Source: Arcicella rigui (GTDB lineage: Bacteria; Bacteroidota; Bacteroidia; Cytophagales; Spirosomataceae). Taken from it: a stretch of 64,000 bases of DNA. The DNA lies in assembly GCF_034929435.1 (NCBI RefSeq), contig NZ_JAYFUM010000001.1, positions 310,001 to 374,000 on the forward strand, written 5' to 3'. This document shows, piece by piece, positions 24,596-32,235 of the stretch. Under the pieces are notes generated by a model. That model had not been told where the DNA came from. It worked only from the letters and a program-made list of their open reading frames with translations, and made no database searches. The position numbers and the translations under genes were made by a program. Within the stretch, counting starts at the first letter, position 1; every line of letters begins with the position of its first letter.

Positions 24596-24763
24596 GTTCA
24601 AACTGTTTTTGTCTAATACAAAAATCACTTTTAAATATTACTTGTGAATTATCGGAATGTTAAATCAAAGTTATGTTTGTTAAGTTTGTGAGTATTGATT
24701 TTTTTATTGGAGTAAAAAGTGAGGATTAAAGCCGAAGAAATCGTTTTTAAAAGGCATTTTAGA

Positions 24764-24771
24764 TAAATTTG
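24764..24771 (+). promoter_or_regulatory. Candidate -7 promoter box for the DUF3050 gene
   Basis: TAAATTTG matches TAnnTTTG and lies 64 bp before the ATG at 24835. No good -33 element is seen. Confidence 0.35.
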
Positions 24772-24834
24772 AAGGTTGAAGCAAACAATTTGCTTACAAA
24801 AACCGTAAATAGTAATAGTCATAAATAACATACA

Positions 24835-25620
24835 ATGAATCAGAATATTCTCAAAATTCAGTCGGCAATTGAGCCGATTCGTCAAGAAATTACTTCGCAC
24901 TCGGTTTATAAGTACATCCATGAATTAGAAGATTTACAGCTTTTCATGCAAGACCACGTTTTTGCCGTTTGGGATTTTATGTCTTTGTTAAAAGGATTAC
25001 AGCGAAATCTTACTTGTGTGGATATTCCGTGGATTCCGGTGGGTAATGCTACCACTCGTTTTTTAATCAACGAAATCGTGATTGGCGAAGAAAGCGATAA
25101 AGACGAAGAAGGAAACGTAATGAGTCACTTTGAATTATACTTGAAAGCCATGCAACAATCTGGTGCAGCTACCGAGCAAATCGAAAACTTCATTACTTTA
25201 CTTTCGCAAAGAGTAAGCGTGCAGGAAGCTTTGGCAAAAGTAGAAGTTTCAGAAAGTGTTCGTCAGTTTGTAGATTTTACTTTTGAAGTAATCAACACAC
25301 AGAAACCGCACATTATGGCGGCTGTATTTACTTTCGGACGTGAAGATTTAATCCCTGATATGTTCCTTTCGATGGTGAAAGATTTAAACCAAAGTATGCC
25401 AGAAAGCATTTCAATTTTCAATTATTACTTAGAAAGACATATTGAAGTAGATGGCGACCACCACAGTCATTTAGCTTTACAAATGGTAGAAGAACTTTGT
25501 GGCGACGATGCTGAAAAATGGGCAGAAGCAGAAGCTTATTCACTTCGTTCTTTAAAAGTAAGAAACCAACTTTGGAATGGCGTAGAAGTAAAAATCAAAG
25601 AATTGGCAGAGAGCATTTAG
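24835..25620 (+). CDS. DUF3050 family protein, haem-oxygenase-like fold
   Basis: The product is 261 residues, all-helical and without a signal. It has the DUF3050 pattern: HSVYKYIHELEDLQLFMQDHVFAVWDFMSLLK near the start (shown here only in part as HVFAVWDFMSLLK), PHIMAAVFTFGRED in the middle, and YLERHIEVDGDHHSHLA near the C-terminus. The spaced Glu/His residues (EDLQLFMQDH, ERHIEVDGDHH) suggest a di-metal site as in haem-oxygenase-like oxidases. Substrate is unknown. It is a single gene with its own promoter and no operon partner. Confidence 0.8.
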   Translation: MNQNILKIQSAIEPIRQEITSHSVYKYIHELEDLQLFMQDHVFAVWDFMSLLKGLQRNLTCVDIPWIPVGNATTRFLINEIVIGEESDKDEEGNVMSHFELYLKAMQQSGAATEQIENFITLLSQRVSVQEALAKVEVSESVRQFVDFTFEVINTQKPHIMAAVFTFGREDLIPDMFLSMVKDLNQSMPESISIFNYYLERHIEVDGDHHSHLALQMVEELCGDDAEKWAEAEAYSLRSLKVRNQLWNGVEVKIKELAESI

Positions 25621-25873
25621 GAGTGATGAGTTTTGAGTGCGGAGTGAGGAATGACAGTTTTTAGAATGTATTATTGAAATTTCAGATTTTGCCTTTTCGA
25701 TGTAGGACAAAGGATAAATTATACGTTTATTAGACGTGTTGTCATTAAAGATATAACTATTTTATCCGAAATATCAAATTCGTAAGAGCGTTTAAACTTT
25801 CTGATAATATTAATTCTGAATGCATCTCAAAATACTCAATTTAGTAAAATTGATAAACTATTAACTGAAAACG

Positions 25874-26650
25874 ATGAACCTTCAAGTTATACGAACCGAA
25901 ATATTAGGAGAATACTTAAATACTATTCCAGAAGATTTGCCAAAAGTTTTTGAAGCTTTGGAAGATGCAGAAATTTCTACTGATACTTTTAGTTTTTATA
26001 CTTCGGTAGCCTCGGTGTATTCAAGCAAAATTGAAGGAGAAGACATTGAGTTGGATAGTTATATCAAGCATAAAAAATTTGGTATTGAGTTTTTACCAGA
26101 CTATACCAAAAAAATTGATGACTTGTACTCTGCCTATACTTTCGCCAAAACCAATGTACTGAATAAAGATAATATCAGTGAAGTCCATAAATTATTGAGT
26201 AAACACATTGTTGCGAAGCACCAGCAAGGTAAGTTACGAATACACAATATGTACGTAAGTACTCCTGATGGAAAGATTGAATATGTGGCTGCTTCACCTT
26301 ATGAAGTAGCCTCTGAAATGGAAAAATTTTATAGTGATATTGCTTTGCTTTTGAAGCAAGAACTAAGCATACAAGAAGTTTTCTTTTTTGCTTCCATGAT
26401 TCATTTGGTATTTGTGAAAATTCATCCGTGGAACGATGGTAATGGTAGATGTGGACGTTTATTAGAGAAATGGTTTTTAGGACAAAAATTAGGCGAAAAA
26501 GCTTGGTTTGTGCCCAGTGAAAGAAACTATTACGAGCAGCATCAAACCTATTACAAAAACATTAGAGTGTTGGGCTTAGAATATGCTGAACTCGACTATT
26601 CTAAAGCACTTCCTTTTTTGCTTATGCTTCCTAATTGTCTTAAAGCATGA
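25874..26650 (+). CDS. Fic domain protein with N-terminal inhibitory helix
   Basis: The product is 258 residues. The catalytic Fic motif is HPWNDGNGRCGR with His about residue 184, complete for AMP transfer. An inhibitory motif of the (S/T)xxxE(G/N) type is present near residues 51-58 (SSKIEGEDIE), as in class II Fic proteins that restrain themselves in cis. There is no DNA-binding domain and no antitoxin gene next to it. It probably adds AMP to a cytoplasmic protein; the target is unknown. A strong terminator follows about 80 bp downstream. Confidence 0.88.
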   Translation: MNLQVIRTEILGEYLNTIPEDLPKVFEALEDAEISTDTFSFYTSVASVYSSKIEGEDIELDSYIKHKKFGIEFLPDYTKKIDDLYSAYTFAKTNVLNKDNISEVHKLLSKHIVAKHQQGKLRIHNMYVSTPDGKIEYVAASPYEVASEMEKFYSDIALLLKQELSIQEVFFFASMIHLVFVKIHPWNDGNGRCGRLLEKWFLGQKLGEKAWFVPSERNYYEQHQTYYKNIRVLGLEYAELDYSKALPFLLMLPNCLKA

Positions 26651-26732
26651 TTTTACCGTTGGTTTAGACGAACACAGCACGGAAGAAGTAGCGAAAAATG
26701 AATTTTAATTGCAAACATAAATTCCTAAAATA

Positions 26733-26780
26733 AAAAAACTGCTTTACAGTAATAAATAGCTGTAAAGCAGTTTTTTATTT
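26733..26780 (+). terminator. Rho-independent terminator after the Fic gene
   Basis: A perfect 17-bp stem (26733-26749 and 26760-26776, core ACTGCTTTACAG) has a 10-base loop and a TTTTTTATTTT tail. The A-run before it makes it bidirectional, also serving the convergent DoxX gene. Confidence 0.9.
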
Positions 26781-26906
26781 TCAAATCTTCAAATTCCGAG
26801 AAAAATCCCTTCATTTTATCATTTTAAAGCAGATTTTTCATTTTTAAATTTTCAAATTATCACATCATCAAATTATCAAATCCCCCAAAAATCACTTCAT
26901 TTTATA
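26781..26906. repeat. AT-rich tandem-word repeat with direct duplication reaching into the DoxX gene
   Basis: The words TCAAATnnTCAAATT recur several times. A longer unit, AAAATCnCTTCATTTTAT, occurs twice, at about 26804-26821 and 26889-26906. The second copy contains the stop codon and the last codons (Lys-Met-Lys) of the minus-strand DoxX gene. Confidence 0.7.
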
Positions 26907-27338
26907 AGCTGGATGATTTTTTACGTACTCATCAAATGAAAATTTGCCAGAGCCAATCAGCCAGAAAAGTCCTAATAACAACAATACTACAATCGACAAC
27001 CAAAGCTCAGAATTGACAAACGTAAAGCCATTTCTGATGTTAGCAAAAAATACTGCTACAAACAAAATCGGTACTTGCGAAGCCGCCGCCAGTCGGGTAA
27101 GGCAACCCAAAGTAATCAACAATCCTCCGACCAAATGGGCAAAGGCCACATAATGCACCGCCACGAAAGTCCAAGCATTAAAATGCAGTCCTTCTACGAG
27201 CGTCGAGAGATAGGAAGTATCGCCGATAAAGCTCATCCCCTTGAAAAATAGCAACAACCCCAAGCCAATCCGAACAATGTCAAGCCACGCTGGATGATGT
27301 CTATCACCCCAATTTTCTATGCTTTCAATAGTAGTCAT
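26892..27338 (-). CDS. DoxX family membrane protein
   Basis: The product is 148 residues with four hydrophobic helices (DIVRIGLGLLLFFKG, FVAVHYVAFAHLVGGLLITLG, ASQVPILFVAVFFANI, LWLSIVVLLLLGLFWLI), typical of DoxX/MauE-like proteins. These act in quinone-linked redox or thiol-oxidation chemistry in the inner membrane; no precise role can be given. It is divergent from a YHS-domain gene, which is followed by a second DoxX-like gene, so the two may work together. The C-terminus lies in a repeat. Confidence 0.82.
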   Translation of the reverse strand: MTTIESIENWGDRHHPAWLDIVRIGLGLLLFFKGMSFIGDTSYLSTLVEGLHFNAWTFVAVHYVAFAHLVGGLLITLGCLTRLAAASQVPILFVAVFFANIRNGFTFVNSELWLSIVVLLLLGLFWLIGSGKFSFDEYVKNHPAYKMK

Positions 27339-27503
27339 TTTGATAATTGTTTAGTTTATTGAATTTATAATAAAAATATAATATTGTCAATATTTTGTTG
27401 AATTATTTTGTGTAAATCGTAAAAGTTGTGAAATGGTAATTTAGACGACAATTTGTGGACGAAGAAATGTCAAAATTTGTATCGTAATCAAACCGTAACA
27501 CAA

Positions 27504-27959
27504 ATGAAAATTCTCATTATTTTATTCAGTATCATTAGTTTAAATGTTTTTTCACAAGACATAAACACACGAAAAAAACACTTTCTGACAGAAAAAGGAG
27601 TAGCACTCAGTGGCTATGATGCAGTAGCATATTTTCAAGGAAAACCACAAAAAGGCAAAAAAGAGTACACTTACACACAAGAAGGCATTACTTATCAATT
27701 TGCATCAGCCAATAATCTTGAAATCTTCAAAAAAAATCCTTCAAAATACGAAGCTCAGTACGGCGGTTGGTGTGCTTATGCGATGGGAAGTAAAGGCGAA
27801 AAAGTAGAAGTTGACCCCGAAACCTACAAAATCGTCAACGGAAAATTGTACTTGTTTTATCATACTTTTTTTAGCAATACGCTCACCGATTGGAACAAAG
27901 ACGAAGCCAATCTAAAAGCAAAAGCAGACATTAATTGGGAAAAAATAATCAAAAAATAA
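27504..27959 (+). CDS. Exported YHS-domain protein
   Basis: The frame opens at GTG 27453, but ATG 27504 gives a clear signal peptide MKILIILFSIISLNVFSQ. The mature part has the YHS signature: GVALSGYDAVAYF, then YQFASANNLEIFKKNPSKY and YGGWCAYAMGSKG. YHS domains bind metal, often copper, or act as metal-sensing or trafficking modules. It is the first gene of a three-gene operon (YHS, DoxX, Crp/Fnr), with 4 bp to the next start. Confidence 0.85.
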   Translation: MKILIILFSIISLNVFSQDINTRKKHFLTEKGVALSGYDAVAYFQGKPQKGKKEYTYTQEGITYQFASANNLEIFKKNPSKYEAQYGGWCAYAMGSKGEKVEVDPETYKIVNGKLYLFYHTFFSNTLTDWNKDEANLKAKADINWEKIIKK

Positions 27960-27963
27960 AGCC

Positions 27964-28359
27964 ATGACTACTCAAAAAATCTATATTACTTGGACTGCCC
28001 AAATCATCGCAGCGGTGATTTTAGCCCAAACACTTTTCTTCAAATTTTCGGGTGCAGCCGAAAGCGTAGCCTTGTTTAGCAAATTGGGCGTTGAGCCATT
28101 CGGTCGCTACGGGGCAGGTGTAACCGAGCTTTTAGTAGTGATACTGTTACTAAGCCCACGCAAAGCTTGGCTGGGAGCATTTTTAGGAATGGGAGTAATG
28201 TTGGGAGCGATTTTGGCACATCTCACTGTTTTGGGAATTGAAAGCGAAGGAGATGGAGGATATTTGTTTATCTTAGCACTGATTACTTTCTTTTGCTGTT
28301 CGGTAGTGGCATACATTCGCAAAGGAGATATTTTTGCCTTTTTTTATACTTTAACCTAA
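27964..28359 (+). CDS. DoxX-like membrane protein
   Basis: The product is 131 residues with four hydrophobic helices, including FKFSGAAESVALFSKLG in the first loop, a pattern shared with DoxX/MauE-type membrane redox proteins. It sits 4 bp after the YHS gene and 7 bp before the Crp/Fnr gene. Function with the YHS protein in periplasmic redox or metal handling is inferred from operon structure only. Confidence 0.8.
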   Translation: MTTQKIYITWTAQIIAAVILAQTLFFKFSGAAESVALFSKLGVEPFGRYGAGVTELLVVILLLSPRKAWLGAFLGMGVMLGAILAHLTVLGIESEGDGGYLFILALITFFCCSVVAYIRKGDIFAFFYTLT

Positions 28360-28366
28360 GATTTCA

Positions 28367-29050
28367 ATGCAAGAAGAAGCAAAATATTGGTACTTACACG
28401 ATCACCAACTGTTCTCGGTTTTGAGCCGTGAAGAAAACCGTGCCTTGTGTTTGATTCCGAATTTTAAGACGGTTAAAAAAAATGAAATTCTTTACTTTTC
28501 GCACGATGACGAGCAAAGACTTTATACCATTAAAAGTGGAACGCTGAAAATTATTTCTGTTGATGCAGAAGGCAATGAAACGGTAAAAGAGATTTTGCGT
28601 TCGGGAGATTTGTTCGGACAATATACTTTCGATGAAATGAATGAAAACGAAGACGAGTACGCCGTTGCTGTTTCCGACAAAGTAGTGATTTGTAGTTTCA
28701 AGCAAAATGATTTTGAAAATATCGTAAAAAGAAATCCACAATTAGCCATTCGTTATACCAAATTGGTGGGTTTTAAACTCAAGAGAATTTCAAATAATTA
28801 CACAAATCTGATGTTCAAAGATGTAAGAACAAGGTTTGCTTTGTTCTTGAAAGATTGGGCAATGAAAGAAGGAAACGGACAAACAAAAAATATCGTGGTG
28901 AAAAATTATCTTACCCATAACGACATCGCAGGATTGATTTGTAGTACTCGTCAAACCGTTACTTTACTTTTTAATGAACTAAAAAATGCAGGCTTGATAG
29001 ATTACACTCGTAGCGAAATTATTGTGAAAGATGTACATCAATTAGCTTGA
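28367..29050 (+). CDS. Crp/Fnr family transcription regulator
   Basis: The product is 227 residues. A cyclic-nucleotide-binding-like beta roll (about 15-120, with EILRSGDLFGQYTF) is followed by a dimer helix and a winged HTH (HNDIAGLICSTRQTVTLLFNELKNAGLI). There is no Cys cluster of Fnr type, so oxygen sensing by an Fe-S cluster is not suggested. It is the last gene of the YHS-DoxX operon and may control it and the divergent DoxX gene. Confidence 0.9.
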   Translation: MQEEAKYWYLHDHQLFSVLSREENRALCLIPNFKTVKKNEILYFSHDDEQRLYTIKSGTLKIISVDAEGNETVKEILRSGDLFGQYTFDEMNENEDEYAVAVSDKVVICSFKQNDFENIVKRNPQLAIRYTKLVGFKLKRISNNYTNLMFKDVRTRFALFLKDWAMKEGNGQTKNIVVKNYLTHNDIAGLICSTRQTVTLLFNELKNAGLIDYTRSEIIVKDVHQLA

Positions 29051-29059
29051 AGTTTTATT

Positions 29060-29170
29060 GAGTGATTAGTAAATGGTGATTAGTGATTAGAGTTTTAATA
29101 TTCTGATTATCAGTTATTTGTATGCTAAAAATCTAATCACCAATAACCAATCACTAATTACTAATCACTT
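29060..29170. repeat. Intergenic hairpin, GTGATTAGTGATT word family
   Basis: Left arm 29060-29091 (GAGTGATTAGT, GGTGATTAGTGATTAG) and right arm 29131-29170 (CTAATCACC, CCAATCACTAATTACTAATCACT) are complementary with small gaps. The right arm contains the last codons and stop of the LysE-like gene on the minus strand. It lies between two convergent genes. Confidence 0.85.
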
Positions 29171-29796
29171 ACAAACAAATTCACCAATTGCAATAAAGCC
29201 AATCCGATGAAAATACAGGCAATTAGTTTATTGAGTCGTTCGTCGTTGAGGTATTTAAAAATAAGATTTCGTTTCCAATTTGCCAGAAAAGCATAAGTAT
29301 AAACTAACAAAAACGTACCAGTGCCAGCACCCAATACAAAGCTGATTTTTTCAACAGAAGAAGTAATTTTTAACCAATCGTATTTGCCATAAGAAAGTAA
29401 AATCACTACCCAAAATGGCAAAAGAGCAGGATTGAAGAGCGATAGAGAAATGCCTTTGACAAAAGAAAAAAATGGATTATTTAGCGATACTTTTTCATAT
29501 TCAATTTTTGCCTGTTTTTGGAAAAAAGTAAAAATGCCTACTCCGAAAAGCAAGACAATAATTGCCCTTTGCATCCAATATTCAACTTGGGGATATTTCT
29601 CAAAAATCATTAAACCTTCAATCGCTAAATAAGCGTAAGTACTTTCGCAAAGTACTCCTCCGAAAGCTACCCAGAGGGCAATTTTAATGTTTTTTTGTAG
29701 CGTACTATGCACCACATAAACACTCAGTGGCCCGGGCGGAATGGTAGCAACATAGCTGATTGAAGCAGTAATGAAATAGATAATAAAGGTTTTCAA
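29161..29796 (-). CDS. LysE/RhtB family exporter
   Basis: The product is 211 residues with six hydrophobic helices and the family signature IPPGPLSVYVV in the first loop. These inner-membrane proteins export amino acids or related small molecules. The start codon is TTG at 29796; no ATG fits the family N-terminus. The final codons Val-Ser-Asp and the stop lie in the GTGATTAG repeat. Substrate unknown. Confidence 0.85.
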   Translation of the reverse strand: MKTFIIYFITASISYVATIPPGPLSVYVVHSTLQKNIKIALWVAFGGVLCESTYAYLAIEGLMIFEKYPQVEYWMQRAIIVLLFGVGIFTFFQKQAKIEYEKVSLNNPFFSFVKGISLSLFNPALLPFWVVILLSYGKYDWLKITSSVEKISFVLGAGTGTFLLVYTYAFLANWKRNLIFKYLNDERLNKLIACIFIGLALLQLVNLFVSD

Positions 29797-29827
29797 TTAA
29801 AATTTGGGTTTATATATTCACAAAAAT

Positions 29828-29858
29828 AAAACAGTGAGCCTATTCGACTCACTGTTTT
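29828..29858. terminator. Terminator between the NAD(P)-binding protein and LysE genes
   Basis: A perfect 11-bp stem AAAACAGTGAG / CTCACTGTTTT (29828-29838, 29848-29858) with a 9-base loop. On the minus strand TTATTTTTG follows, so it can end the NAD(P)-binding protein transcript. Confidence 0.85.
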
Positions 29859-29862
29859 TATT

Positions 29863-30507
29863 TTAAATATTCGCAATAAAAGGAGCTTTTTTAATATAGT
29901 TTTCGTCGGATAATTGCTGAATCAAGAAATTAGCTAAATCAGTAGCACTTATTTTATCTCCGAGACAGTCCTCTACACTAATATTTACTTCTCCTGTTTC
30001 GTCTGTTTGTTCTATCAAAGGAAGTCGCACCAGTGTCCAGTCAATATTACTTTTTGTTAAGATTTCAAATTCCAATTGCTTATCTGTCGTTGAAATTGGA
30101 AAATTCTTCTTCATCCATTCTGTTCCAAAAGCCGTTTTTGGGCTTTTTTTATCAGAAGGAGTATCCACATTCAAGCCAGTCGTAACAATATATCTTTTTA
30201 TTTTATGTTCATTCATGGCTTTTATAATGTTTGTGGAGGATTGACTAAAGATAGTTGGCTCGCTGGCAGGAATACCTAATCCCAAGGTACTTATCACTGC
30301 TTGGCAGCCTTCAAGAAGGTTATAGACAGTTGTGTAATGATTGATATTTCCTTCAATAGTTTCAATCAGAGGATTTTTAGCAGGTGATTTTTCAGGATTT
30401 CTAAGAAGTAACTTAATTTGAAAACCTTTAGCTAATAATTGTTTGACAAGGTATTTGCCAGATTTGCCAGTACCGCCAATAACGGCGATTTTATATGAAG
30501 TATTCAT
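29863..30507 (-). CDS. NAD(P)H-binding, NmrA-like atypical SDR
   Basis: The product is 214 residues. The Rossmann motif IAVIGGTGKSGKYLV is at residues 8-22, followed by a basic stretch KLLLRNPEKSPA that suggests NADP. The catalytic Tyr of classical SDRs is not evident, as in NmrA/SDR_a5 proteins that act as reductases or redox sensors. It is a single gene closed by a terminator. Function unknown beyond cofactor binding. Confidence 0.82.
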   Translation of the reverse strand: MNTSYKIAVIGGTGKSGKYLVKQLLAKGFQIKLLLRNPEKSPAKNPLIETIEGNINHYTTVYNLLEGCQAVISTLGLGIPASEPTIFSQSSTNIIKAMNEHKIKRYIVTTGLNVDTPSDKKSPKTAFGTEWMKKNFPISTTDKQLEFEILTKSNIDWTLVRLPLIEQTDETGEVNISVEDCLGDKISATDLANFLIQQLSDENYIKKAPFIANI

Positions 30508-30748
30508 GATGTTCTTTATAAAATTTGATAATACAAGTTTACCTACTGCTCGTCTTTTTGAAGAACAGTAATAAAAGCCTTTTGGGACTTTATGAAATTG
30601 ATTTCAATATTTTACAAAGAGAGTTTAATATTGTAAACTTACGTAAAAAGTGGCGTACTACAAACCATTATAAATAAAGTACAGACGACGGAAATCTTTT
30701 ATGCTAAAAATTGAATACAAAACCTTTAGTATTTCAACTTGCTAAAAT

Positions 30749-30756
30749 TATCTTTG
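30749..30756 (+). promoter_or_regulatory. Candidate -7 promoter box of the RidA-like gene
   Basis: TATCTTTG matches TAnnTTTG. Transcription would begin near 30763, about 20 bases before ATG 30783. The -33 element is weak (CTTTAG near 30724). Confidence 0.45.
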
Positions 30757-30782
30757 TGCCTTAACCAAAAAATAATCACAAA

Positions 30783-31166
30783 ATGTCAAGACAAAATATC
30801 CTTACAGGCTCACCTTGGGAAGACAAAATGGGCTATTGCCGTGCCGTAAGAATCGGAAATATTATTGAAGTATCTGGAACGGTTGCCATTGTTGATGGTG
30901 AAAAAGTAAAGGCCGACGACGCTTTTGCACAAACCAATAATATCATTGAAAGAATTGCGAAAGTATTAGAAGAAGCGGGTTCAAGCTTGAACGATGTAGT
31001 AAGAACAAGAATTTTTACGACAGATATTACACAGTTTGATAATATTGCGAAAGCTCACGGAGCATTTTTTGGAGCGATTAAACCTACCACAGGTATTTAC
31101 GAAATCAGTAAATTGGTTTCTCCAGATTACTTAGTAGAAATTGAATTTACAGCGATTGCTCAGTAA
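30783..31166 (+). CDS. RidA/YjgF family protein, divergent active site
   Basis: The product is 127 residues, the normal RidA length, with the fold markers GNIIEVSGTVA, VVRTRIFTTDI and LVEIEFTAIA. RidA trimers hydrolyse reactive enamine/imine intermediates. The catalytic Arg that normally lies in the ARS segment is replaced: the matching stretch here reads KPTTGIYEI. It is therefore probably not a standard imine deaminase. It is a single gene with its own promoter and terminator. Confidence 0.85.
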   Translation: MSRQNILTGSPWEDKMGYCRAVRIGNIIEVSGTVAIVDGEKVKADDAFAQTNNIIERIAKVLEEAGSSLNDVVRTRIFTTDITQFDNIAKAHGAFFGAIKPTTGIYEISKLVSPDYLVEIEFTAIAQ

Positions 31167-31189
31167 TTTTTCTTGAAATGAAGACATAA

Positions 31190-31219
31190 AAAAAGCCTCA
31201 ATGAAAATTGGGGCTTTTT
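31190..31219 (+). terminator. Terminator after the RidA-like gene
   Basis: AAAAAGCCTCAA (31190-31201) pairs with TTGGGGCTTTTT (31208-31219) with one wobble and a 6-base loop; T-rich sequence follows. Confidence 0.85.
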
Positions 31220-31309
31220 GCTTTTTGGAAGCGTATGATATTAAAACGCCGAACGTTTATGAAAAGTTTTACGTTTGAAAAATAGTTGAATTATTTTTCA
31301 TTAATATTT

Positions 31310-31621
31310 ATGAAACAACAAACTATTTATGAAGTAGCCGTAATTCCGATTGGTTCGCTGAATACAATTCGTGAAAAAGAAACGGTTTTAAGCTATTTTT
31401 CTAACCTCAGTAAGTGTTTAGACCAAGTAATTGCGTCTTTGGTAATTAATGGTTGGGAAAGTAAAATTAATTATACAGCAGTGTATAGAAGTTTGAAAGA
31501 GAAAGGAAAGTACGTAGCCGAATTTAAAATTGCGAATAATAAAATTTTCAGAATCGTCATCACCCCCAGAACCATCAATCCGTCTTTGACGATGTTGGGA
31601 ATTGAGGAAAAGCCGATATAG
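31310..31621 (+). CDS. Small protein of unknown function
   Basis: The frame opens at 31286, but ATG 31310 gives MKQQTIYEVAVIPIGSLNTI, a 103-residue soluble protein without signal. It has alternating beta strands and two helices and is basic in the middle (INYTAVYRSLKEKGKY). No family was recognised. Its stop codon TAG adjoins a tandem-word repeat. Confidence 0.6.
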   Translation: MKQQTIYEVAVIPIGSLNTIREKETVLSYFSNLSKCLDQVIASLVINGWESKINYTAVYRSLKEKGKYVAEFKIANNKIFRIVITPRTINPSLTMLGIEEKPI

Positions 31622-31694
31622 CTTTGAGCTTTGAGTATTTTTATTGGTCAGGTTAAGAAAGAACTCAAGGCTCAAAGCTCACTGCTCAAAGCTT
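31620..31694. repeat. Intergenic hairpin, TGAGCTT word family
   Basis: Left arm AGCTTTGAGCTTTGAGT (31620-31636) and right arm ACTCAAGGCTCAAAGC / TCACTGCTCAAAGCTT (31662-31694) are complementary. The right arm supplies the last codons Ser-Phe-Glu-Gln and stop of the GNAT gene on the minus strand. It lies between convergent genes. Confidence 0.82.
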
Positions 31695-32140
31695 CCATAC
31701 GGATTTCCTGCTTTTATCTGCATAAAATGTTCGGGTTTATCTAATGGTTCAAAGCCGAATTGAGCGTATAAACCGTGGGCATCCCAAGTGGCGAGTACCC
31801 ATCTGCGTAAGCCTTGTAAGTCGGGATGTTTCAGTACGCTTTCTACTAAAAATTTAGAAAGTCCATTTCCTCGGTATTCTTCCAATACAAAAACGTCGGC
31901 CAAGTAAGCAAAAGTAGCTAAATCGCTGGTGACTCTACAAAAACCAATTTGCGTTAATGTATTTTCTTGTTGATGATAAATACCAAAAGCAATCGAATGA
32001 GCAATAGAACGCTGAACGATTTCCACAGGAATGCCTTTCGCCCAATAAGAGCGATTAGCGAGGTAATCATGAATCACGTCAATTTTTAATTTTGATTTAT
32101 CTGTCGAAATCAAAAAATCATCTTTTTGTACTTCAAACAT
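31679..32140 (-). CDS. GNAT family N-acetyltransferase
   Basis: The product is 153 residues with the GNAT fold: ADVFVLEEYRGNGLSKFLVE is the acetyl-CoA pyrophosphate loop (GNGLS form of Q/RxxGxG/A), followed by WVLATWDAHGLYAQFGFEPL, the conserved C-terminal strand-helix. Acceptor unknown. The C-terminal residues SFEQ are encoded by the TGAGCTT repeat. Confidence 0.85.
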   Translation of the reverse strand: MFEVQKDDFLISTDKSKLKIDVIHDYLANRSYWAKGIPVEIVQRSIAHSIAFGIYHQQENTLTQIGFCRVTSDLATFAYLADVFVLEEYRGNGLSKFLVESVLKHPDLQGLRRWVLATWDAHGLYAQFGFEPLDKPEHFMQIKAGNPYGSFEQ

Positions 32141-32190
32141 TGTAAGCAGTGATTAGTAAAAAGTGATTGGTGATTAGTTGTGCTTGCCTA

Positions 32191-32220
32191 AAATAAGTTG
32201 ACGTAAATTTCAACTTATTT
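32191..32220 (-). terminator. Hairpin after the heptose kinase gene
   Basis: A perfect 10-bp stem AAATAAGTTG / CAACTTATTT (32191-32200, 32211-32220) with a 10-base loop lies just beyond the minus-strand stop at 32236. Next to it, at 32146-32180, is a one-armed GTGATTAG-type repeat. Confidence 0.6.
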
Positions 32221-32235
32221 ATGAAGATTTTAGCC

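Noticed and set aside
24649..24921. 90-codon minus-strand ORF
   Set aside because: It runs from the AT-rich gap into the antisense of the DUF3050 start and has no recognisable feature.
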